From Valencia hispanica (Eukaryota; Chordata; Actinopteri; Cyprinodontiformes; Valenciidae), in NCBI GenBank assembly GCA_963556495.2, contig OY747702.1, positions 4,338,501 to 4,402,500 on the forward strand: a DNA stretch of 64,000 nt, read 5' to 3'. This document shows positions 22,014 to 32,042 of this stretch, piece after piece. Positions within the stretch are counted from its first letter, which is position 1. Each line of letters begins with the position of its first letter. Made by a program: the position numbers and the translations under genes. The notes beneath the pieces are model-generated. The model did no database searches, was not told where the DNA came from, and worked only from the letters and a program-made list of their open reading frames with translations.

Positions 22014-22140
22014 CCTGCTGGAGGTGCTTTTCTCGACTGGGCTCCTGGCGACCACCATGAGAGACCATGTCCAATAGGCAACCCCCTGCTACACAGTATA
22101 GAACCATACCGTCGATCTCGTGCCTCTGGTAAGGCAGGGA
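22014..22140. repeat. ~125-bp block duplicated at 22850-22970
   Basis: Contains CGACTGGGCTCCTGGCGACC, GAGAGACCATGTCCAAT and TATAGAACCATACCGTC, ending in the palindrome TGCCTCTGGTAAGGCA. The partner at 22850-22970 has the same order with scattered changes. The two copies bracket the 80-bp minisatellite. Confidence 0.85.
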
Positions 22141-23015
22141 ATGACAATACATTTTTACGCATCTGGTGCCTCTGGTAAGGCAAGGGGCCGACACTTAGTC
22201 ATTTTTACGCATCTGGTGCCTCTGGTAAGGCAAGGGGCCGACACTTAGAATACTTTCCGCATCTCTTTCCTTGCTCCTGTGTCAAACACGGTCTGGCCTT
22301 GCTCCAGGACCCAGGGACTGACCCCAACGCTCACCCAGGGCTTGCTGCTCACAGGCCGGAGGGAGAGGAGCTTGAGGCTGGCTCCAGGACCCAGGGAGTG
22401 ACCCCAACCCTCACCCAGGGCTTGCTGCTCACAGGCCGGAGGGAGAGGAGCTTGAGGCTGTCTCCAGGACCCAGGGAGTGACCCCAACCCCAACCCTCAC
22501 CCAGGGCTTGCTGCTCACAGGCCGGAGGGAGAGGACTGGGGGATCTGGCTCCAGGACCCAGGTTATGCTGCTTCACAGGCCGGAGGGAGAATGGTACGAG
22601 ATCTAGCTCCAGGACCAGGGCCTGACCCCAACCCTCACCCACGGCCTGCTGCTCACAGGCCGGAGGGAGAGGAGCTGGAGATCTGGCTCCAGGACCCCTG
22701 GCCTGACTCCCAGCCTCACCCAGGGCATGCTGCTCACAGGCCGGAGGGAGAGGACTGGGGGATCTGGCTCCAGGGCAACGGGACTGGCTCGCAGCACTTA
22801 GAGTTTTTTCCTTGCCATGCTCCTGAAAGACTTGCTCTTTCTATCCTGCGGGAGATGTTTTTATCGACTGGGCTCCTGATGACAACCATGAGAGACCATG
22901 TCCAATGGGCAACCCATGCCACGCAGTATAGAACCATACGGTCAATCTCGTGCCTCTGGTAAGGCAAGGGCCGAAACTTAGACTTTTTTCTGCTTCCCGT
23001 GCCTCTGGTAAGGCA
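22121..23015. repeat. Five exact copies of the palindrome TGCCTCTGGTAAGGCA
   Basis: Copies at 22121-22136, 22167-22182, 22217-22232, 22951-22966 and 23000-23015. Each has 5-bp inverted arms (TGCCT/AGGCA) round the 6-bp core CTGGTA. They lie in ~50-bp units that also carry GACACTTAGA and TTTTTACGCATC; 22151-22199 and 22201-22248 are near-identical direct repeats. The array is on the 3' side of the minus-strand tyrosine recombinase gene. Arms with a short central spacer resemble recombinase sites, but a role is only inferred. Confidence 0.85.
22301..22790. repeat. Minisatellite with ~80-bp unit, about 6-7 copies
   Basis: Units start GCTCCAGGACCCAGGG and include GCTGCTCACAGGCCGGAGGG. The first two periods are exactly 80 bp (22301, 22381, 22461); later units vary in length. 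GC-rich; ORFs across it are spurious. Confidence 0.92.
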
Positions 23016-23103
23016 GAGAATGACACTTAGAGTCTTGTTAGAAGTTTTTCATTTTATTTCAACAAGTCAGTCAATTTAATTCACAGATTCCCTCTTTGCC
23101 TTT

Positions 23104-25016
23104 TTACTGCACATGCTCCACCAACAGTCGGTCAAAGTGTTGTCTGATGTCCCTCGCTTGAGCTACATCCAGGTGGAAAACATAGAACCGGTCAGCTGTG
23201 CCAGGGCTGTGACACATAAATTCAGACATTCGCTCGCGCTGTCTTACAGAGTTATGGTTCTTCACATGGGTTGCCACTGCGCTCCTGATGTCCGTGAAAG
23301 TAGGTCTCCCTGGCAGACCCATCTCTCTCCATGCCACCCGTAAGTACTGATCAACGAGGTGGCCGACAGACTTCCAAAGGGAGCAAAGGACCTGGTTTGT
23401 TGGGGGACAGAGACCGGCCCAGATCTTCAACCATCGTTCCAGCCAGTCGAACTCTTCCGGCTTCAGGAAGATCTGCGCGGTTCCGTATGATCTTTTTGTC
23501 TTGTGCTCATGCACGTTAATCAGGTAACCTTGCTCGGGGGACTTGCAGTTCTCCCTGGCCGCCGCGACCTCTTCCACAGTCATGTTTACAAGGACCCCCT
23601 TTCTGTGGCCATAAATGCATGAGAGATACGCAGCAAAGTAACCAAAGAAAAGGGAAGTTAAGCGGCGCGAGGGGTGTTTGGAGATTTCCTCCAGAAGCTC
23701 AGGGATCTTTCTGCTGGCACGCTCCCGACATCTGGTGAGGGTCTGCAGGGAAATTGCCCGCTCTGATTTCTTGGCCTTCAGCTCGATCTGGTAGGTGAGA
23801 AGGCCTCCACGGATCTCTTTAAGACAGTTCTGGATGGTATGGCGCACTGAAAAGATCTGTCTATTGGAGAGCCTGCACTGGACCCGCGGTGTGTCAGTCA
23901 TGTACCAAAGGAACTTTTGGAGTTGACCCAGATAGTAGTCGACTGTGGACAGCTTCCTTCCATTCCTGAGCAGGTGTGAAGCCCATCTGCAAACATGCAT
24001 AAAAAGAACCTGACATCCAAGCATTTTCACAGCAGACCTGCACATCAGGCGAGTGAGGATTACCCATGGATTCGTTGAACATCGTCAAGGAAGAGCCAGT
24101 CGTATGTTTGCTGGGCTCCCTCTGCCATGTAGGAGAGGAACTCCTTCACCCTCGAAAGCTGTGAGCATGAGTTTTTCAACTTCATTCGTGACGGGTTGAA
24201 ACCTTTGATGTAAGCCTGGTAGGCTCCCAAGTATTTTGCTGTGAAAACAACCAGACAAGTAAAGCATGGTCACCTGAAGAACCACACCAAACCATACCAT
24301 ACCGTACGACACATCAAATCTCCAAATCACCTACTGATGGATTTAGGGAAACCGTTGCCCCTGGTCCCCGGGTCTGTGGGTCTGTCCTTGGACAGGTCCA
24401 CTCCGGCTGCTGCTGTTGTTGTTGCTGCTCCTGCTGGAACCAATGCATAGGGGTCCAGTCTCTCCAGCACCACCACTGAGGAGAGCCCAACCCCGGCCGC
24501 TGCTCGCCCTGCACCCCGCGGTGGTGCCGGAGCTGAAGGGAGGGTCACTCCGACTGCTGCCTCCCCTGAAAGAGACACCGGACATGGAGAGAGGACAACC
24601 GCGGGCCCTGGATCCGACAGTGGTGCTAGAGCTGAGGAGAGCTCTTGTTCAAGACAGGGTTCAACCCCAATATCAAGCAGTGAGACAAGGGGAGGATTGG
24701 GGTTGCTTTCCCTGAGGATCCGGAGCAGGGAGATGGTTCTTGATTTTTTCGCAGCAGTGATGTTGCGCTCCCTCTGCTCAATGGAAAGCTCCTGATGGCT
24801 GCATCGCATGTGGTAGTCAAAGCGGGAATTCTTGTACAAACACCCATTCACATTACACGGGTAGTCTCTTATATTGACCCGGCCTGAGGAGAGGTTGAGC
24901 AAAAGTCTTCTTTCCTCCAGATTGTTAACGAAGTGTGATCTTTTCAGGTGGCTTGGCAATGAGGCGAAGCTGTTGTTGCAAAGGGGACAGCACCGAGCCT
25001 TGCTTCCTGGGTTCAT
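23104..25016 (-). CDS. C2H2-finger tyrosine recombinase, three exons (Crypton-like)
   Basis: Predicted exons on the minus strand: 25016-24335, 24238-24064 and 23986-23104. The introns are 96 bp (donor GTAGGT, acceptor TTTTCACAG) and 77 bp (donor GTAATC, acceptor TTTGCAG). Exon lengths sum to 1740 bp, 579 codons plus stop, in one frame. The Met at 25016 has an AACCATG context; an upstream Met at 25070 is possible. Residues 10-28 and about 53-73 are two zinc fingers, both with Cys-x9-His-x4-His spacing. A Pro/Ala-rich linker follows, then a core-binding region across exons 1-3 and a catalytic domain with Arg414 (GHRKGV), Lys448 or 450, Arg520 (TDIR), His545 (MCHS) and Tyr554, nine residues later. 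The His of HxxR is replaced. No RT is nearby, so it resembles a Crypton or a host gene derived from one. No stop or frameshift is seen. Confidence 0.75.
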
Positions 25017-25078
25017 GGTTTCCTTGGAGGAGGGGGAAAAAGACAACATTTGTTCCACTTTACCAACCACCTGTCACC

Positions 25079-25285
25079 CGGGTGGGCTTTGGCCCAAACC
25101 CCCTCTATCCCACCACCAGAACCGAACAGAAAGTCCACCAACCTGCCACGGACAAGGAAAGCCTGCCACCGACAAAAGACGTTCACCGGCAGGCGCCGCT
25201 CGGCCTCAATTGGGGGAAAGGAACAGGTGGGCTTCGACCCGAACCCCCTTGTTCGGAACCGCAGAACCGAAGACAAAAGAGACTG
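25079..25285. repeat. Diverged tandem duplication upstream of the recombinase gene
   Basis: Two similar segments about 147 bp apart: GGGTGGGCTTTGGCCCAAAC (about 25079) and GGTGGGCTTCGACCCGAAC (about 25226), each followed by CCCCCT and then an AGAACCGAA motif. The region is GC-rich and could be leader or promoter of the minus-strand gene; no TATA box is clear. Confidence 0.6.
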
Positions 25286-25419
25286 ACCTGACACCGACAA
25301 GAAGCTGCAGCCAACTGACAAGGACAGCCAACGATAAACTCCCTTGATTGAGGCTTGATATGGAGCATCTGTGTGCCATTGTCAGCTGCTGCCACTGTCA
25401 CAGCCGAGAAGACGGGATA

Positions 25420-26394
25420 AAAGAGCTATCAACATTCTCGCTCTGCCAGTCAGTTTTTAAGTTTAACACATGATGATGTAAATGTTTGAAAGACTTAGAG
25501 GTCACTTCATTAGAAACCTTCAGAGTCTGAAGTTTTATTGTTGAGTCAAAAGCTAATTATTAAGCTGATTGGATGATGGTACTGATGTTCCCTGTTGATA
25601 TCTCAACATTTAAGTGAGCAGGTTGACCTGAATCACTCATACTCGCTCAACTCTCCCACTGCAGCCAGGTTCCTAAATTAAATTCAGTTTCTTACAGACT
25701 TTTGCTTAGAAATATGATAATATGACGTGTTAAAAAATGTGTTAACTTTCAGATAAGCATTCTTCATCTTTCCTTTAAGTCCTTGTTACTGGACCTTTAG
25801 TATTTTTATATGTGCATAGTCAGTAATTGACTTTAAAATTTGTGAGCAGAATCTAATGGACCCTGTGCGAGTATTTGTATTGACAACTTGTATTGCAGTC
25901 AGCTTCTGCTGTTGCTATGTGCTATATAAATACAGTTGGCTTGGCTGTATAATGTGTGACCACTTCAGTGTGACTAAAGTTTAAGATGGTACACTAGAAA
26001 AGTATTCGTTTTATAACAGGAGTATGAATTATAAACACTATTCTGTAAACTAAACTGTAACTATAGCTCAAGGCAGGGGCAGATCCAGACTAAGTTTTCA
26101 GGGGGCTATTGTGGGGTCAATGTTTTTTCATTTTGGCACAGAAAAAAGGAAACAAAAAAGAGCAATATTTAATTGTTTAATATATGTATCTTTCTTTGGA
26201 GACTATACTTATTGGACATATGAGCAATAAACCTTCAATCAAATTCTAGTTTTTGTTTTCCTTTGGACACTTATTGAGTGTTCCATTGACTGGTCTGTAC
26301 AGCACTTTTGTCTCCTCGGATGTGTAAAGTGCTTTAAAAATAAAGGTATTATTATTATTATTATTATTATTATAAATATGTAGTTGTGCTACCC
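25420..26394. other. No gene seen; (ATT)n microsatellite at its end
   Basis: Unassigned AT-rich DNA. A run of about nine ATT units lies at 26347-26373. Confidence 0.6.
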
Positions 26395-26815
26395 TCACCT
26401 GGGCTGTCACCTTATCGTTGTGGAGGGGTTTGAGTGTCCCAATGACACTCAAACCCCTCCACCCCGCTAAGTTGTCGGGGGCTTTCTCCCCCTGGTAGGG
26501 TCACCCTTGGCATGAGATAGGGTGAGAAGGTCTGTCATCAGGGAGGGGCTCAGAGTAGAGCTGCTGCTCCTCCACTACGAGAGGAGTCAGTTGAGGTGGC
26601 TCGGGAATCTGGTCAGGATGCCTCCTGGACGCCTCCCTGGTGAGGTGTTCTGGGCACATCCCACCGGGGGGAGGCCCAGGGGTAGACCCAGGACACACTG
26701 GAAGGACTGTGTTTCTCGGCTGGCCTGGGAATGCCTTGGGATTCCTCCCGAGGAGGTGGCCCAAGTGGCTGGGGAGAGGGAAGTCTGGGTCTCTCGGCTT
26801 AAACTGCTGCTATGC
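26395..26815 (+). pseudogene. RTE/Rex3-like LINE C-terminal fragment
   Basis: The plus frame from 26522 reads LRWLGNLVRMPPGRLPGEVF, HPTGGRPRGRPRTHW, SRLAWECLGIPPEE and GEREVWVSRLKLL, the well-known C-terminal end of a fish LINE ORF that I associate with RTE/Rex-type elements. A 3'-end-like block does not follow. Upstream DNA (26400-26520) appears to belong to the same element but contains a 43-bp hairpin (see 26420-26462). Confidence 0.75.
26420..26462. repeat. Perfect 19-bp inverted repeat with 5-nt loop
   Basis: GTGGAGGGGTTTGAGTGTC (26420-26438), loop CCAAT, then the exact reverse complement (26444-26462). It lies in LINE-derived sequence and looks like a local template-switch product. Confidence 0.92.
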
Positions 26816-26829
26816 TTGACTGTAGTCCA

Positions 26830-27741
26830 CACAGAGCCGTCAGACCAAAAAAATGAAAGCAATACATGTTCAAGATGTCAACATTTCACACGTTTCCTTG
26901 TTTGCATATACAATATTCCTAGTAATAATTTCTGCATTAGTCTTTCTAAACTCTCAAATACTCACGCACACACACTGTGTGGCTGGAAGTTAGGCCTACT
27001 GTCCCCAATTAATGTGTCTTGAAATGTCCTCAGATTAGACAGAACTGGTGAATCATCTTTGCACTTGCAGATATCTGAAGCATTTCATGTACCATACATG
27101 AAGAATAATAACTGATTCATTAGCTTATTTTATCTATTCATCATAATTAATCAAATGCAGGCTTTTTGTCAGCATGCTTCCCATGTACTTTAAATGGTAT
27201 AGATTGTAATCACATGGCAGTCATACACAGGGTTTGCTCAACATCACAAACCTGATGGAAGTGTACATGGTGCACATGATAGATGATCCACTGGCTGTCC
27301 CTCTTTCTGCTTTTCACTCTCTCCGTCACAGCCTACATCTTCTTTCTCACTACCAGGATTGGTAGTTTCTGATCTCTCAGGTTGCTCTCCAACCTACTCT
27401 TCTTTCTCTCTTTCATCCTCAGCTCACTCATGATTTTCATCCTATCTACAGTGTTCTTTGTTAACAGCAGCAAAAAAGACGTAATATCCCTTTTTCTTTT
27501 CATGACCACTGATGTTGTTCCCTGCGCTGTGAGAAATAAATAGATATTGTTAGTTGGTAAAAAATTTGATTCTATCTCCATATGGCTAATGCTCAGAGTG
27601 CAACAACTTCATCTTTTATTCACTTTTAAAGTAATATTATAAAGTAAACAAGGAGGTCAGTCCCTAACCCTTTACAGACTGGATTATGAAATCAGAGTTC
27701 ATTGCAATAAACAACAACAGTAACACTCAACTATCAACTAA
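26830..27741. other. No gene seen
   Basis: Unassigned non-coding DNA. The 82-codon minus frame at 27333-27581 has no recognisable features. Confidence 0.5.
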
Positions 27742-28013
27742 GGTGGCTGTAGCTCAGTGGTAGAGTTGTCAGCCTGCAACCCAGAAAGTGTGGGTTCAAT
27801 TCCAGCTCCCACCTGCTACATGTCGTTGTGTCCTTGGGCAAGACACTTCACCTACCTTGTCTACTGGTGTTGGACAGCTGTGGCTATAATCATAGCTTGC
27901 TTTCACCAGTGTGTGTGAATGAATAATGGAGTTGTAAAGAGCTTTATGAGTCTTGTAAAGTGCTTTGAGAGTCTTGAAAAGTGCTATATAAATGCAAGCC
28001 ATTATTATTATTG
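27742..28013 (+). mobile_element. tRNA-derived SINE with conserved fish core
   Basis: The head (27742-27813) is tRNA-like with an A box around TAGCTCAGTGG and a B box GGTTCAATTCC (27793-27803), which form an internal RNA polymerase III promoter. The body holds TGTGTCCTTGGGCAAGACAC, a core typical of V-SINE-like fish SINEs. The 3' end TGCTATATAAATGCAAGCC resembles L2 tails, so L2 machinery probably mobilised it, and it ends in (ATT)n. The acceptor and anticodon stems are poorly paired, so it is not a functional tRNA gene. Confidence 0.85.
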
Positions 28014-28014
28014 A

Positions 28015-28693
28015 CGTCGTGAAACTAAATCATTACTCACCTTTGTTTCTTTGTGCCCTTTCCCGTAAGTCGTCTTTAAAGCTACATTGGGTATTTTTTT
28101 TGTTAATTCTTAGCAATAACACCCTTGTTCTTTAAAATATATGTGCTCATTCATGTGTAATTACTTCCACCTACTAATGAAAGTATTCTCGTAAGTGTAG
28201 AATCTGCTATTCAGAATACATACGCGCGAGTCACTGAATCCATGTTGAGCCTCCATCTTTGAAATACATTCACCAACGAGGGACATTCCTGGAAATTCTA
28301 GCTCCGCCTTTCGCGCTTTGGCTACACTCACTTGCACCGTGACGAATGTCAGAGGGAGATTGTCTACGCGCGACGCGGCAGACGTCTGACTATATAACTA
28401 AATGATGCAATGTAGTTTTCTAAAGTACCTCATCACTGGAAGGAACACTGGACGAAGTTGTAGTACTGGAAGCCATGTTAACCTTGGCATGAAACAGCCA
28501 CCGTAGGAGTTAAAGAAGAAGGTGAAGAAGGTGAAGAAGAAAAAAAAGATGAAGGTGAAGAAGAAGTAGTAGTTGTGGTTGTGGTCCAGCTGTCAGACTC
28601 TGGTGTAGAAGATAAAGACAATGAGTCAGATGAGAAAATCTTCTCCCACATGTCTGCTATGTCTCCTACATGGTTGGTGGAAAACTGCAATCA
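28015..28693. other. Unassigned DNA with a GAA-rich stretch
   Basis: No gene recognised. A GAAGAA/GGTGAAGAAG low-complexity run lies at about 28508-28575 and creates a Ser/Thr-rich frame on the minus strand that I do not regard as coding. Confidence 0.5.
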
Positions 28694-28760
28694 AGATTTT
28701 GGCTATGAATAATCATGAATAATTGCTTAGGGCAATTATTAATCAGATTAATAATTTTAT
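28694..28760. repeat. Inverted-repeat motif shared with 59936-60000
   Basis: Contains TTGGCTATGAATAAT and the perfect hairpin AATAATTGC-TTAGG-GCAATTATT. The same sequence occurs inverted at 59936-60000 with a few changes, so it is a piece of a dispersed element of unknown type. Confidence 0.75.
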
Positions 28761-30595
28761 GTAAAAATTACCTCGTTTAGGGCACCACCTGGATTCCAGG
28801 AATATCAATAGCCAAATTGTTCAGTCTCAGATAGTTAAACAATAGATGAAGGAATAAGTTCTAACTGAAATCAGTGAGACAGCTGAGGTTCGGGTCAGAA
28901 AAGGAGGGGGGGGCCTCACTCCAGGGAGCCCAAATCACAGATAGCCTAGGAGACAAAGTCATAAATCTCAGCTCTGTGCCAAGATGGAGGAGAGCACATG
29001 GAGCCTAAGAAAGAATCATAAAACTAGCTTTGGCTAAAGGAGCACATGGGGGAAGCGTCCATGTGGTAAGCCTCTGCTTTAGTGACAGACTAAAGACAAT
29101 GGAGTTAAACTTTTCAGCTAAGACCAGGTAACGCAGGCCGGACTGAGCCCGACTGCCGATGGAGTTATCGGGGAGGGAGAGAGAGAAAGAGAGAAAGAGA
29201 GAGAGGGAGAACAAGAGGATGGAAACAAAAAAGGCGTGATCTGCTCAGGATAAAACAGACAGTTTCAAAGACAGCAATTTCACAGCTCAGACTTATACGT
29301 GCGACGACGCAAAAATGAGCAAACAGGTACAGCGCTTAAAAAAACACTAACCAACAATGAACGAGATCTAACTCGTTAAAACTCTATTTTCTCTGTCTAT
29401 CTATGCCCAGACACATTATTATCTATGCCCAGACACATTATTAGTATAAATGAACCGGTTCAGTCCTACTTTGCCTTGAAGGAGGTCCAGTCCACTAGGA
29501 GGAGAGTGAATTGTGTCCGTAGTTGAGCAAGAAAAGGAAGAGTTATAAAAAAACCTGTACAGGATTTTAAGGACCGTGTGGCCCAAAGGCAGGCTGGATG
29601 GCCTGTAGGTCTACGTCTAATGAACTGTCTTGGAACAGTTCTTATGTCGTGCACCCTGGTTACGCAGACGGGGTGCGCACTTCGAAGTTTTGAAATGAGT
29701 TCTTCCCCGGTCCAGCGGGTCAGAACAAAAGAGAATCTTCACCGGTGAGATGTCCTCTGTTCAGCAGTAGTTCATCCAAGAACTTCCAGCTGGAGAACAA
29801 TTCAAAATGGGCGCGACTACTCTTATAGCCCCCTTTGGCCATTATGTCATCGCTGATGTCACCGTGGGTGGTCACGGACCAATAGGAGTGTGTTGGGGGT
29901 CGCTGCTAGGATTGCTGGGAAATGTGGTCTGCTCAGTCCATCTTTGAAATAGCTCCCAGACATCCAAAAGTCTGTTCAGTTCATCTTATGAGAAATGCAA
30001 TCACAACACTAGTTTATACCTCTCTGTTAGCAAGTTTGCACTGGCACACACACGTTTTGACAGAAACATTTTCCTTTCAGACTTCTCCATTGACTGGGGA
30101 GTCCTGCAAAGCAATTCAGCCCAGGACAACAGGGGGCATTGCACTTTTCTGGGGAGGTTCTGCCACCGTTGCAGTAATTTCTCTGGTCAACTACAGTGTA
30201 TTTACTTTTTTATTTTTTTAAACAAAACTCTTTACTTGAACAACTTCCGCCTCTTTCAACACTCAAAATAGCTTTTCATGCACAAATATATATAGCTAAT
30301 ATACTATACTATCACTATTGTAGCCTAAACACCATAAATCACTCATACATTTTGGGAAATGGTGGAGCTTTTGTGTGCTAACCAATCACTGGCTTGCGCA
30401 CCCTGTAACTTTTTGCCCTTCTGCGGGCCTGCTGCAGAGGACCTGTGTTGATTGAGGATGGGCTTTGGTTCCAGTTTCAGTACCATTCCAAATCACATTA
30501 CAAAATGAATGAATGATCTCTTCAGAAAGGGGCCCCTAACAGGAGCAAGGGCCGGTTTTACAGGGGCATTGGCCACTGTTGACCCCTTATCTAAA
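28761..30595. other. Unclassified region with LTR/promoter-like features on the minus strand
   Basis: No protein recognised. There is a (GAGA)n tract at about 29172-29213 and a 21-bp unit (TCTATGCCCAGACACATTATT) duplicated in tandem at about 29400-29442. Near 29820-29860 the minus strand reads TGACATCAGCGATGACATAA, then GGGGGCTATAAGAG, i.e. CRE-like and TATA-like motifs at promoter spacing. It could be the LTR or leader of an unidentified retroelement. Confidence 0.4.
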
Positions 30596-30599
30596 ACAC

Positions 30600-30690
30600 T
30601 ATGGCTCAGGGGTTTCCAGCTCCAGTCCTTGAGAGCTACTGTCCAGCAACTTTAGTCGCATCTCTATTCTAACACACCTGAATCAGTTAG
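30600..30690. repeat. Common fish interspersed repeat fragment
   Basis: GTTTCCAGCTCCAGTCCTTGA, then CTACTGTCCAGCAACTTTAG and AACACACCTGAATCAGTTAG: a widely dispersed fish motif that I associate with non-autonomous DNA elements. The boundaries and class are not determined. Confidence 0.5.
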
Positions 30691-30904
30691 CCCGTCACCA
30701 GGCCTCTTGGCATGCTGAAGATAACCCTTCCCAAGTTGTTTCCCACATCAGAAAGGTCATTGACCATAGATGCTCAGCCTTTTAGAGCCCTCAGAGAAAT
30801 TTTCTCCTATCTGAGGCTTTAAATGTCTGGAACCAGCAGTCTTTTACATTGGCAGCAGAGAAACACACAGAACAGACAACCATGAATAGACACTCCTAAG
30901 TGTA

Positions 30905-31135
30905 AGGTCGAGTCCATCCATCTGTCCATCCATTTTCTTCCACTTATTCAAGGTCGGGTCGCAGGGAGACCCAGACTTCCCTCTCCCCACTCGGACCAGC
31001 TCCTCAGGGGGAATCCCAAGGCATCCCCAGGCCAGCCAAGAAATATAGTCCCTCCAGCATGTCCTAGGTCTAACTCTGGGTCTACTCCCGGTGGGATGTG
31101 CCTGGAACACCTCATCAGGGAGACGTCCAGTGTCG
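30905..31135 (-). pseudogene. RTE/Rex3-like LINE C-terminal end with (GATG)n tail
   Basis: The minus frame reads FQAHPTGSRPRVRPRTCWRD, SWLAWGCLGIPPEE and then KWKKMDGQMDG, i.e. the ORF end runs straight into a GATG-type tail at about 30910-30935. Same family as 26395-26815. Strongly 5'-truncated. Confidence 0.78.
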
Positions 31136-31144
31136 AGTCATCAG

Positions 31145-31345
31145 TCCTAATATGGACGGTTGTGGCAGATGGCCGCTCGTACTTGGCCAGGTTCTGCTGG
31201 AGGTTTCTTCCTGTTAAAGGGGAGTTTTTCCTCTCCACTGTCACTACATGCTTGCTCAGTATGGGGGATTGCTGTGGTTGGAGTCTGCATAAACAGGGCA
31301 CAGCTGCCTGTCAATGACTTGATGCAATCTGCTGGGATTCCTTAA
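31145..31345 (+). mobile_element. L2 3' UTR fragment
   Basis: GTGGCAGATGGCCGCTCGTA, then TGTTAAAGGGGAGTTTTTCC and CATGCTTGCTCAGTATG, up to TGGGATTCCTTAAATAGGA. It matches the L2 3' UTR at 4.36-4.57 kb but stops before the tail. Confidence 0.85.
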
Positions 31346-31690
31346 ATAGGAATAACCATAAACTTGAGTGTGGTTTGAAGAATGCTAAGGACAGTAATGA
31401 TTAATTATCCATCCGTCCATTTTCTGTACTGGGCTGGTGCCTATCTCCAGAAGTCACGGGGCGAGAGGCGGAGGTGGGGTACACCCTGGACAGGTCGCCA
31501 GTCCATCTCAGGGGTTATTATTAATTATTAATATATAAATACGGCATTCATCTGTTTGACGTTTCACTACAAAATGCAATGGAGTGTTGGCTGTATAGTA
31601 TCTCTGTAAAGTGTTTCAAACAGCACTCACAATCTATAAACTGTGTTCAGATGAGATCAACCTGCTCACACTGTAGGCTATGTGCGTTGG
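31346..31690 (+). repeat. Unclassified repeat, partner inverted at 36100-36420
   Basis: Contains AATAACCATAAACTTGAGTGTGG and further right ACTACAAAATGCAATG; the inverse of 36100-36420 has the same motifs in the same order. A (GATG)n retroposon (31408-31513) is inserted here. The pair lies on either side of the Gypsy element in inverted orientation. Confidence 0.6.
31408..31513 (-). mobile_element. Short retroposon with (GATG)n tail, copy 3
   Basis: Same family as 316-446, with part of the middle deleted (CTGTACT runs directly into GGGCTGGTGCC) and an extra GGAGGTG in the GAGAGGCGG block. Confidence 0.7.
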
Positions 31691-32042
31691 CGACAGATTG
31701 TAGTCTTGAATTTGGAACTACAAAGATTAAGAAAACCCTGCAGTAAGGAGACGCTTACCTGAAAAGAAGAATGCACAATAATGCGTTTACTTGGCAACCC
31801 TGGCCATTTTGTGCGGAAAAACTCCAGCTTTACTACAGTTAATGGCATATTTACTTTTACTGCTGTTGTTTTGTATTTACAACATATATGAGAAAGATGA
31901 ATGAACTTTAAATTAAATAGAAGAATTTCTTGAGGAAAGAATATTTTTATGCAGCTTTGAAGGCATCTGAAGTTCATAAAGTCCAATTGGAGATTCAAAT
32001 TTCTGTCCTTTTTACTGATACGTCTACTTTCAAGCAAGAAAC

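Noticed and set aside
22121..23015. CRISPR-like array
   Set aside because: The repeats are palindromic with irregular spacing, spacers are themselves repeated, and the genome is that of a vertebrate.
24038..24063. A 26-bp intron joining exon 2 to the ORF that starts MCRSAV
   Set aside because: Too short for splicing. A 77-bp intron ending TTTGCAG at 23987 gives correct frame and better signals.
27742..27813. tRNA gene
   Set aside because: It has A and B boxes but poor stem pairing and is followed by a SINE core and tail, so it is the head of a SINE.
28478..28690. Ser/Thr-rich small protein on the minus strand
   Set aside because: It is the complement of a GAA-rich low-complexity run.
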